Assembly (NCBI RefSeq): GCF_001006785.1
Contig: NZ_CDHO01000003.1
Span: 1,871,437 to 1,935,436 of the forward strand
Source: Hyphomicrobium_B sp001006785
GTDB taxonomy: Bacteria; Pseudomonadota; Alphaproteobacteria; Rhizobiales; Hyphomicrobiaceae
Direction of reading: 5' to 3'
Length of the DNA stretch: 64,000 nt
In this document: positions 1 through 6,770 of the stretch, piece by piece
Layout of the letters: each line of letters begins with the position of its first letter
Position numbering within the stretch: position 1 is the first letter of the stretch
Notes under the pieces: model-generated
The model's database searches: none
What the model saw: the letters and a program-made list of their open reading frames with translations, nothing else
What the model was told of the DNA's origin: nothing
Program-made: the position numbers and the translations under genes

Positions 1-563
1 ACCATCTGTTTCAGCCGGGCTTTCCATTTGCTTTCATCGATCGTCAGATTCTCCGCATTCGCCGGAGCGCGCTCCGCCCACTGGATCGTGTAGACGGCTT
101 CACGGGCCTTGATCGCGACCGTCAGCGCCGTTTCGCTATGCTTGTCCGGTTCGATCTTTCCGCAACTCGTCACCGCTACGAACGCGTCCTGCCCGTCGAT
201 CGTCGTCGGTCCGAACGGCTTGACTGAAAAGGTGTCGGGGCAAAGCTTCTGAATGCTGCTCGAGATGTTCGCGGCAATGAACTGCGCATTCTTGGTCGGA
301 TCTTTGTCGGTATCCTTGACGCCGGTGATGCTGATCATCTGCGTCCAGTTATCGGAATTCTCGCCCTTTAAAAGCGCGGGTCGAAAATACCGCGCGGCGT
401 CGGCATCTTCTTTTTGGATCACAAACCCGTCCGGAAGCGTGAACCCGACCAGCTGTCCGAGCACGGGCGCGATGATCGTCGATGACGGAGTGTCGGCAAT
501 CGCCGCCGATCCGGCCAATCCGGAAAAGGCAGCGAGCAGGGCAGAGGCAAATCGCATTCGCAT
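1..563 (-). CDS. Secreted protein of unknown function (C-terminus cut by window edge)
   Basis: An open minus-strand frame runs from an ATG at 563 off the left edge, giving 187 visible residues. A second in-frame ATG lies two codons later. GAAGG sits about 10 nt upstream. The N-terminus has a typical signal peptide (MRMRFASALLAAFSGLAGSA, then IA before the cleavage), so the product is probably periplasmic. The mature part begins with a Thr/Ser-rich stretch and has two cysteines that could form a disulfide. I recognise no family. It lies downstream of three small membrane-protein genes on the same strand. Confidence 0.75.
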   Translation of the reverse strand, partial: MRMRFASALLAAFSGLAGSAAIADTPSSTIIAPVLGQLVGFTLPDGFVIQKEDADAARYFRPALLKGENSDNWTQMISITGVKDTDKDPTKNAQFIAANISSSIQKLCPDTFSVKPFGPTTIDGQDAFVAVTSCGKIEPDKHSETALTVAIKAREAVYTIQWAERAPANAENLTIDESKWKARLKQM

Positions 564-643
564 ATTGCAAACCTTCGTTGTCGAGCGTCCGATAGAAGCG
601 TGATGCGTCAAAAACATGGTCGATCGCAATGGCGACGGAATTC

Positions 644-1099
644 TCATCCGAGGCGGGTGACGACGAACACGGCGAGCAGCGCAAAGATCGCGAGGTCGGA
701 CCATAGCGCAAATCGCTCTTTGAAATTGCCTTGACGGATAATATGCCCGAGCCCCGCAAGCCCGTAATACAATCCGCCCACGATGGCGGCGGGAACGACC
801 CACGACTCCTCGAAGAGGCTCGCAAGCCCAAGCGTTCCCATTGCCAGATTTCCGAATCCGACTTCGCGCACGATCGCGTGCGCCGCAGGAGCATCGATCT
901 CGAAGATGGATTTTGCTGTGAATTCCGGCTTAAGCGTCTGCATCAGCCCCGCAGCGAGCAGGCGAACGCCGCAAGCCCAGAACACGAACCATTTTCCGAC
1001 AAGCCACATGATGTCGGCACCGGTGGAATAGAACGCCTCAATGATGATGGACGCCGCCGGGAGCACAAGCAGGAGAAGAACGACGGAGACATAATACAT
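644..1099 (-). CDS. Small integral membrane protein, DUF6790-like
   Basis: A 151-residue hydrophobic protein with about four membrane segments (residues 2-18, 28-45, 90-112, 125-148). The motif GKWFVFWACGVRLL and the later GLYYGLAGLGHI resemble the DUF6790 family of small membrane proteins of unknown function; this match is from memory. The frame is open further upstream to 1258, but that extension is Arg/Cys-rich and overlaps the neighbouring gene, so I place the start at the ATG at 1099. Function is unknown. Confidence 0.75.
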   Translation of the reverse strand: MYYVSVVLLLLVLPAASIIIEAFYSTGADIMWLVGKWFVFWACGVRLLAAGLMQTLKPEFTAKSIFEIDAPAAHAIVREVGFGNLAMGTLGLASLFEESWVVPAAIVGGLYYGLAGLGHIIRQGNFKERFALWSDLAIFALLAVFVVTRLG

Positions 1100-1184
1100 A
1101 TCTGCACCGCATCGATGGGTCGGGCGCTTCTCGCAGGATCGGCAATGAAGCCGGCTTTCAGTCATTCCTGGCCGAGACGTTAGC

Positions 1185-1595
1185 TTAGTCGCGAGTTCTT
1201 CGCATTTCCATGGCGCGCCCGAAGCCTGCGAGCAGCGTTCCGAGCGCGAACAGCGCAAGCACGATCCATTGCAGAATATCTTCGACGCCTTCCTTCTCGA
1301 TCATGTAGTCGGCGATATCGGCATCGGAATTCTTATAATGCGCGATGCTCTGATCGCGAAGCGTTTCGGCTTCCTTGATCTTCTCCTCCGGCGCATTCGC
1401 CACTTGCAGGAGCGTGATCCTGTTGTCGTAGATCGCTTTGATCTGAACCTGCGCCGACTGCTGAGTGCTGAAGGCGGCGAGCCGCCATTCGATCTCGCGC
1501 TTCAGCGGATCGAGATAGAACATCTGCGTCGCGGTCGCGCCGAGCAGCAGGAGAATGCCGAACAATTCACCGAGCTGGTAAATCCTGAACCCCAT
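1185..1595 (-). CDS. Two-TM hypothetical membrane protein
   Basis: A 136-residue protein with a membrane helix near residues 7-25, a charged, probably coiled-coil middle section (about 30-100) and a second helix near residues 108-128. The start MGFRIYQLGELF at 1595 is preceded by a strong GGGGGA ribosome site; the longer frame to 1643 would be Gly-rich and would overlap the next gene. No family recognised. The helix-coil-helix topology suggests a periplasmic or cytoplasmic loop domain between two anchors. Confidence 0.7.
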   Translation of the reverse strand: MGFRIYQLGELFGILLLLGATATQMFYLDPLKREIEWRLAAFSTQQSAQVQIKAIYDNRITLLQVANAPEEKIKEAETLRDQSIAHYKNSDADIADYMIEKEGVEDILQWIVLALFALGTLLAGFGRAMEMRRTRD

Positions 1596-1620
1596 CGCAT
1601 TCCCCCCTGCGCCCGGCCCC

Positions 1621-1905
1621 TCAATTCCATCTCGGCTGAGCAATCAATATCGAAAGAAAGAATAGCCCGCCGAGAATTGCCGGTATTGCGACGACCGCAA
1701 GCACTGCCGCGCCCGCGGACGTTCGCCCTTGTGTCTTGAGAGCGTACCCGCCCCCGACGACAGCCGTCAGGCCGCCGAGCACCGCAAGCCAAAGCGCGAT
1801 GTTGAACGACGACACCGACCCATCGCTGATGCCGGCGAAAAAGAAATAGAGAGCGATGAAAAGTGCGACGATGTCGACGGATAGGAATAGGCGGTACGCT
1901 GTCAT
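1621..1905 (-). CDS. Small three-TM hypothetical membrane protein
   Basis: A 94-residue protein that is almost entirely three hydrophobic helices (about residues 5-25, 37-57, 66-86) with a short basic loop. The start MTAYRLFLSVD at 1905 is chosen; an in-frame TTG at 1941 would add 12 residues, and the ribosome site (GGAGAAG) fits neither start perfectly. It lies 51 nt past the thiC stop on the same strand, so it may be read through from thiC. Function unknown. Confidence 0.6.
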   Translation of the reverse strand: MTAYRLFLSVDIVALFIALYFFFAGISDGSVSSFNIALWLAVLGGLTAVVGGGYALKTQGRTSAGAAVLAVVAIPAILGGLFFLSILIAQPRWN

Positions 1906-1956
1906 GGCGGCGGACTTTATCTTCTCCGCCGCCGAAAGCAATTGCCGCCGGAAACC

Positions 1957-3864
1957 CTATTCGGTCGACCGGTCGGCCTCGACATAGAGCGCACTGCCCA
2001 TTTGGCGGAACTTCTCGCTCATATCGGCCATGCCGACTTCCTTGTCGTTGAGCGTCGCCGCGTAGTCGCGCACGTCCTGCGTGATCTTCATCGAGCAGAA
2101 CTTCGGCCCGCACATCGAGCAGAAATGCGCGACCTTGTGGGCGTCCTTCGGCAGCGTCTCGTCGTGGAACGCCGTCGCCGTATCGGGATCGAGCGACAGG
2201 TTGAACTGATCCTGCCAGCGGAAATCGAACCGCGCACGCGAGAGCGCGTCGTCGCGAAGCTGCGCCGCCGGATGCCCCTTCGCGAGATCGGCCGCATGCG
2301 CCGCGATCTTGTACGTGATGACGCCCGTCTTGACGTCGTCGCGGTTCGGCAGTCCGAGGTGCTCTTTCGGCGTCACGTAGCAGAGCATCGCCGTGCCGTA
2401 CCAGCCGATCATCGCCGCGCCGATGCCGGACGTGATGTGATCGTATCCCGGTGCGATGTCCGTCGTCAGCGGTCCGAGCGTATAGAACGGCGCTTCTCCG
2501 CAGGCTTTGAGCTGCTTCTCCATGTTGACCTTGATCTTGTGCATCGGCACGTGGCCGGGCCCTTCGATCATCACCTGGCAACCTTTCGCCCAGGCGATCT
2601 TGGTCAGCTCTCCGAGTGTTTCGAGTTCCGCGAATTGCGCGCGGTCGTTGGCGTCCGCGATCGAGCCTGGACGCAATCCGTCGCCGAGCGAGAACGAAAC
2701 GTCGTACTTGCGCATCAGATCGCAAATCTCGTCGAAGCGTTCGTAGAGGAAGCTTTCCTTGTGATGCGCGAGGCACCACTTCGCCATGATCGAGCCGCCG
2801 CGCGAAACGATGCCCGTCACGCGATTGGCCGTCAGCGGCACGAACGGCAGCCGCACGCCGGCATGGATCGTGAAGTAGTCGACGCCTTGCTCGCACTGCT
2901 CGATCAGCGTGTCGCGATAAAGCTCCCACGTCAGCTTGACCGGATCGCCGTCGCATTTTTCGAGCGCCTGATAGATCGGCACGGTCCCGATCGGCACGGG
3001 CGAATTGCGAATGATCCATTCGCGCGTCGTGTGAATGTTGCGGCCCGTCGAAAGATCCATGACGGTATCGGCGCCCCAGCGGATCGCCCACACCATCTTC
3101 TCGACTTCCTCCTCGACCGACGACGTGACGGCGGAGTTGCCGATGTTGGCGTTGATCTTCACGAGAAAGTTGCGGCCGATGATCATCGGCTCGAGTTCGC
3201 CGTGATTGATGTTCGCCGGAATGATGGCGCGGCCGCGTGCGATCTCATCGCGCACGAACTCCGGCGTGATGTGTGCGGGGATATCCGCGCCGAAACTTTC
3301 CCCGTCGCCGATCGCATCCTTCGCCCGCGCCAGAGCTTCGGCGCGCCCCAGGTTCTCGCGATGCGCGACGTAAATCATCTCCTTCGTGACGATCCCCGCC
3401 CGCGCATACTCAAATTGCGTGAGAGGATTGCCGCGCCCACTAAATTCCCCTCCCCCTTGCGGGGAGGGGTGAGGGGTGGGGGTGGGAGTCATTGCGCGCA
3501 GCGGCTGGAACACAGTCGGAAACACGCGCGCGGCGTGCGAGCCCGAAACGTTGCCGTTGTCCTCCGGCTTCACCGCGCGCCCGTCATATGCTTCGACGCC
3601 GCCGCGCTCTTGCACCCAAGCGTCGCGCACGCGCGGCAGGCCTGTCTCGACATCGATCGTCGCCGCTGCATCCGTATATGGCCCCGAGGCATCGTACACG
3701 CGGAACGGCGCTTCGCCGCTTGCCTCGCTGAGCACGATCTCGCGAAACGGAACGCGCAGATCCGGCGCATCGTCGGGCGACACATAGACTTTGCGCGAGC
3801 CCTGAACCGGCCCGGTCGTCACCTTCGGCGTTACGATCTCGGAAGCACGGGTGACTTTATTCAT
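1957..3864 (-). CDS. thiC: Phosphomethylpyrimidine synthase ThiC
   Basis: A radical-SAM enzyme that rearranges aminoimidazole ribotide to HMP phosphate, the pyrimidine half of thiamine. The 635-residue sequence matches ThiC throughout. The C-terminal CSMCGPKFC (Cys582, 585, 590) is the family's CX2CX4C iron-sulfur motif. The start MNKVTRASEIV at 3864 has GAGAGGAG 9 nt upstream; the frame stays open to 3891 but without a better site. A TPP riboswitch lies in the leader, so thiamine pyrophosphate should repress it. Oddity: residues about 126-147 are a Pro/Thr/Gly-rich peptide encoded by a dispersed palindromic repeat and absent from ordinary ThiC. Confidence 0.98.
   Translation of the reverse strand: MNKVTRASEIVTPKVTTGPVQGSRKVYVSPDDAPDLRVPFREIVLSEASGEAPFRVYDASGPYTDAAATIDVETGLPRVRDAWVQERGGVEAYDGRAVKPEDNGNVSGSHAARVFPTVFQPLRAMTPTPTPHPSPQGGGEFSGRGNPLTQFEYARAGIVTKEMIYVAHRENLGRAEALARAKDAIGDGESFGADIPAHITPEFVRDEIARGRAIIPANINHGELEPMIIGRNFLVKINANIGNSAVTSSVEEEVEKMVWAIRWGADTVMDLSTGRNIHTTREWIIRNSPVPIGTVPIYQALEKCDGDPVKLTWELYRDTLIEQCEQGVDYFTIHAGVRLPFVPLTANRVTGIVSRGGSIMAKWCLAHHKESFLYERFDEICDLMRKYDVSFSLGDGLRPGSIADANDRAQFAELETLGELTKIAWAKGCQVMIEGPGHVPMHKIKVNMEKQLKACGEAPFYTLGPLTTDIAPGYDHITSGIGAAMIGWYGTAMLCYVTPKEHLGLPNRDDVKTGVITYKIAAHAADLAKGHPAAQLRDDALSRARFDFRWQDQFNLSLDPDTATAFHDETLPKDAHKVAHFCSMCGPKFCSMKITQDVRDYAATLNDKEVGMADMSEKFRQMGSALYVEADRSTE
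3424..3489 (-). repeat. GC-rich palindromic repeat inserted in frame inside thiC
   Basis: The plus strand reads CCCCTCCCC (3447-3455), a 5-nt loop, then GGGGAGGGG (3461-3469), followed by a GAGGGGTGGGGGTGGG tract. This looks like the dispersed intergenic repeat common in alphaproteobacteria, whose translation typically gives peptides such as PHPSPQGGGE; exactly that peptide appears here in ThiC. The flanking protein (PLRA before, LTQFEYARAGIV after) is normal ThiC. Length is a multiple of three and no stop is introduced. Confidence 0.8.
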
Positions 3865-3869
3865 GACAA

Positions 3870-3900
3870 TTGCTCCTCTCGACGCTTCCACCGGGGAAGC
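3870..3900 (-). promoter_or_regulatory. thiC ribosome site with adjacent hairpin
   Basis: The thiC Shine-Dalgarno GAGAGGAG lies at about 3871-3878. Immediately upstream is a perfect 6-bp inverted repeat (GCTTCC at 3884-3889, GGAAGC at 3895-3900). A second 7-bp hairpin occurs at 3963-3979 (GGTGGCG, CGCCACC). They sit between the riboswitch and the start and could form the expression platform; this role is inferred. Confidence 0.45.
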
Positions 3901-3988
3901 ACGCGAACGATGACGTCACGCGGCGGCGCGCGCGATATGCGTCATCCGGAAAGGTGCGGAAGGGTGGCGTCGCGCCACCTGGTTTGCC

Positions 3989-4076
3989 CGTCCCTTCGCC
4001 GGCATGACCCGGATCAGGTTCTAAGGGTGCTCGCGCTCCTTACGCGATCTCAGCCGGACAACCGGCGCCCCTCGGA
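3989..4076 (-). promoter_or_regulatory. TPP (THI-box) riboswitch upstream of thiC
   Basis: On the minus strand the segment contains the conserved THI-element blocks in order: GAGGGGCGCC, then GGCTGAGA, then ACCCTTAGAACCTGATC, then ATGCCGGCGAAGGGA. These are the pyrimidine- and pyrophosphate-sensing helices of the TPP aptamer. Position, 125 nt before thiC and on the same strand, fits feedback control by thiamine pyrophosphate. Confidence 0.95.
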
Positions 4077-4164
4077 AACAGTTCGATTGTGGCTCGATTG
4101 AATTGCGATGGCAAGTCAGGCGAACGGCTTAGTCAACGCGAGCCAAAGAAATTCGGGAGAGGCC

Positions 4165-4206
4165 AAAATCCGTCGTCATGGCCGCGAAGGCGGCCATCTA
4201 CGCTGG
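4165..4206. repeat. Dispersed palindromic repeat (CGTCAT..GCGAAGGC..ATC type)
   Basis: ATGGCCGC (4178-4185), GAAG loop, GCGGCCAT (4190-4197), with flanking CGTC and CTACG. It resembles the very common alphaproteobacterial intergenic repeat built on a CGCGAAGGCG core. It lies just past the stop of the DUF4332 gene and may help end its transcript. Nothing else is seen in the 4097-4241 spacer. Confidence 0.6.
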
Positions 4207-4241
4207 TTTCCGCTCGCACAAAGCCAGCGAGCCGCTCTCCG

Positions 4242-5858
4242 TCAAGCCGCCATCGCGTGCTTCGCGGCGCCGACCCAGCTTTTGATTTTCTCGATGTCCG
4301 GCGGACGGCCCTCGCGCAGCACGCGCCGCCCTGCCGACGTCGCGGCGAACTTCAGCACATGCGCCGAAAGCACGACCGGATCGGCCTCCGCGACCGCCTC
4401 CGCCGTGCGATATCCCGCGCCGACGAGAAGCTGCGCATGCGTGCCCCTGAGTCCCGGAATATCGATCACCATGCGCGCCTGATCCTGCCAGTCGGTCAAC
4501 GTCTCGCTGTCGAAGCGCGAGTCGTCGAGGTCATCCGCTAGCTGCATCGCATCGCGTTCGAGAAAATCGCCGACGGTATGCACGCCGACCGCCGCAAAAC
4601 GCTCCGCCATTTTCGGTCCGATGGATGGCGCTGCCTCGAGATCGTCGCTTTCGAACAGATAGGCGCGGCCTACCTCGGTTCGCTCTTCCGGCACACGAAC
4701 AGGGATCGGACGCGGATGCGGCGTGCGCGCGACGGCTGCAAGACTATCGGACTGCACCGGCAAGGCGGGAGGACGCTCGGTAACCTCGGACGCGATGTGC
4801 GAGGACTTCGCGACCGCGAGTTCGAGCGCGGTCGTATCGTGCGCGGGCGCCGCTTCCTCCTGCGGCGCGATCGTAGGCGGCGTCTGCATCAGGGGGACGG
4901 CTGCGCCCGAAACGCGCGCAGCGCGCACTTCGTTTCGTTGCGCAAGCTGCGGCTCCAGAACTTCCTTGCGATGCAGATCGCGGATCGTCCGGTCGTCTTC
5001 CGACAAAGAATTCTCGACGCGGCCCGTCGTTTTCAATTCGTCGTAGATTGCCGCGACGAGCTTGCGGTCTTCCTCGTTCGAGAGGCGCTTCTCGATGAAC
5101 TTGCGTGGGATCTGCGTCATCGCCAGGAACGTCTCGGCGGTGAGCGTGACCTCGGGCGCGGCGACGCCCGCTTCCGAGATCGCCGCATCGAGAACACGGC
5201 CATAGCCTTTCGCCGCGTACATCAACAGTTCGGCGACGATCGTGCGCGCGACATCGTCAAGCCCATCCTCGGGACGGACCGTGCCTTTGTGAATGTCGTA
5301 ATGCGCGATCAGCTTCTCATAGTAACGATGCGAATATTCAGCGCCGTCGCACACAAACTCTTTCAGCCAGTTGGGACCTGTGGGCAGGAACGCGTCGACA
5401 TCGGCAAACCGCTTTTCGCCGATCGCGCGCAGCGCATTGTAGGAACGATTGATGCTCCACTCGGTGGCGCGATGAATAGCGTTCTCGGCTTCCGTCTGTC
5501 CGGTGTGAAACGGCATGACGGGATCGGTGTAATAGTGGCTGAGCACGCCCGCCGCGTAAGCCGCATCCGGCCAATTGCCGGCTTGCAGTTCGCTGACCGT
5601 CCGCCGGTACCACTCGGCGGCCTTCTCCGGCGCGCCGCCCCAATAATTTTCGGAGACGTGCAAGACGTGATTCTTGAAATCCTTGAACGTGACGTCCGGA
5701 GCTTTCGAGCCTTCGAGAAAGCGCTCGACATGCTTCAGCATGACCCGTGACCACGCCTCTTTGTCCTTGCGCGGCATCGCGTCGAGACCGTCGAGCGCCA
5801 GTTTATGATGCGTGCCGTTGGCATGCGTGGCATAGACAATTCGAAAAAGCGCGGACAT
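4242..5858 (-). CDS. Phospholipase C/S1-P1-like domain joined to DUF4332 helix-hairpin-helix domain
   Basis: A 538-residue protein in three parts. Residues 1 to about 230 resemble the zinc-dependent phospholipase C / S1-P1 nuclease fold: many histidines with an HTGQTEAENAIHRATEW segment typical of its metal site. A Pro/Ala-rich linker covers about 300-395. Residues about 409-538 are a DUF4332 region with two helix-hairpin-helix-like repeats (SIGPKMAERFAAVGVHTVGD and IPGLRGTHAQLLVGAGY). No signal peptide is present, so it is probably cytoplasmic. The HhH part suggests nucleic-acid or protein binding. It ends a six-gene same-strand run from moxR. Function is inferred from folds only. Confidence 0.8.
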   Translation of the reverse strand: MSALFRIVYATHANGTHHKLALDGLDAMPRKDKEAWSRVMLKHVERFLEGSKAPDVTFKDFKNHVLHVSENYWGGAPEKAAEWYRRTVSELQAGNWPDAAYAAGVLSHYYTDPVMPFHTGQTEAENAIHRATEWSINRSYNALRAIGEKRFADVDAFLPTGPNWLKEFVCDGAEYSHRYYEKLIAHYDIHKGTVRPEDGLDDVARTIVAELLMYAAKGYGRVLDAAISEAGVAAPEVTLTAETFLAMTQIPRKFIEKRLSNEEDRKLVAAIYDELKTTGRVENSLSEDDRTIRDLHRKEVLEPQLAQRNEVRAARVSGAAVPLMQTPPTIAPQEEAAPAHDTTALELAVAKSSHIASEVTERPPALPVQSDSLAAVARTPHPRPIPVRVPEERTEVGRAYLFESDDLEAAPSIGPKMAERFAAVGVHTVGDFLERDAMQLADDLDDSRFDSETLTDWQDQARMVIDIPGLRGTHAQLLVGAGYRTAEAVAEADPVVLSAHVLKFAATSAGRRVLREGRPPDIEKIKSWVGAAKHAMAA

Positions 5859-5949
5859 CTCTCGCCTCGGGGCTGGTCACGGTATCAGCCCGATGTCTAC
5901 GCGAGTCGCGCGCCGTCCTCGATTGCAGCAGCGACACCAGAGCGGGTCA

Positions 5950-6747
5950 TCAACGATTTTCGCTGCGCTGCCGCGCCTGTTTCTCGGCCGCAAGATCGAT
6001 GATATCGGCGCTGAGCCCGCGATCCCGAGCGATCCGCCGCGCCAGATCCGCGTTCCGCCCGATACGTGTCACGTTCGTCGCGCGCGCCAGAGAGGCCTCC
6101 GAAAGCATGCGCGCCAGAACTTCCGGTGTCAGCCCGCAGGCACGACCGAGCGCCAAAGCTTCATCCCGCGCCACCGCATGCGCGGCTTCGACATAACCCA
6201 TCAGCGCTGCGACCGCATGCGCGCTGCCGAGCGGTCCGGTGCGCTCAACGTGACCGAGAAGCGAAAGCACCTTGTCTGCGATTTCGACCGAGTCGGGATA
6301 TCCGCCGAGCATGATCTTCGCCCGGCCTTCCGCCGCCGCGTCCGAACCGCCGATCAGGGCGGCATCGACGAGGGCCACGCCGCGTGTCCCGAGCAGCCCG
6401 AGGAGCGCTTGCAGTTCGCGAGGCGTGCGCGCGCCGATATCGACGATGACCGATCCCGGCTCCATCTCGGCGCCCATTCCCATCCGGTCCGGAGTGCCGA
6501 CGAGAAGATTGCGCATCGCTTCGGTATCATCGACCGCAACGAGCACGAGAGAACATTCGAATGCAACGTCCGTCGGCGTCGAAGCAGGTTCAAGCCGCTG
6601 GCCGCGCGTCACGGCGGGAGAGCCCGGCAATCCGCCATAGAGCACGCGATAGCCGCACGCTGCGAGACGCGCCGCAATTGCCGGACCGTAGTCGTCGTTG
6701 CCGATGACTCCGACCGGAGTGTCGCCATAAGGTTGAGAGCTGGCCAT
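5950..6747 (-). CDS. Degenerate 6-phosphogluconate/3-hydroxyisobutyrate dehydrogenase-like protein
   Basis: A 265-residue protein with the overall plan of the beta-hydroxyacid dehydrogenase family: an N-terminal Rossmann segment (VGVIGNDDYGPAIAARL), a DAALIGGSDAAAEGRAKIMLGG block and a helical C-terminal half. Two hallmarks are lost. The nucleotide loop reads GNDDYG instead of GxGxxG, and the helix that normally carries the catalytic lysine (GxxxAxKLxxN) reads GSAHAVAALMGY, with Ala for Lys. It may be a non-catalytic relative. The start MASSQPYGD at 6747 has GGAGGA 4-9 nt upstream; the longer frame to 6792 overlaps the upstream gene. Spacing of 23 nt suggests co-transcription with the VWA-like gene. 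Confidence 0.8.
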   Translation of the reverse strand: MASSQPYGDTPVGVIGNDDYGPAIAARLAACGYRVLYGGLPGSPAVTRGQRLEPASTPTDVAFECSLVLVAVDDTEAMRNLLVGTPDRMGMGAEMEPGSVIVDIGARTPRELQALLGLLGTRGVALVDAALIGGSDAAAEGRAKIMLGGYPDSVEIADKVLSLLGHVERTGPLGSAHAVAALMGYVEAAHAVARDEALALGRACGLTPEVLARMLSEASLARATNVTRIGRNADLARRIARDRGLSADIIDLAAEKQARQRSENR

Positions 6748-6770
6748 CGTTCCTCCGGCTTTGGCGCGAG

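Noticed and set aside
1942..4101. A 719-codon plus-strand frame opposite thiC
   Set aside because: Arg/His-rich antisense shadow produced by GC-rich codon bias; thiC on the other strand is certain.
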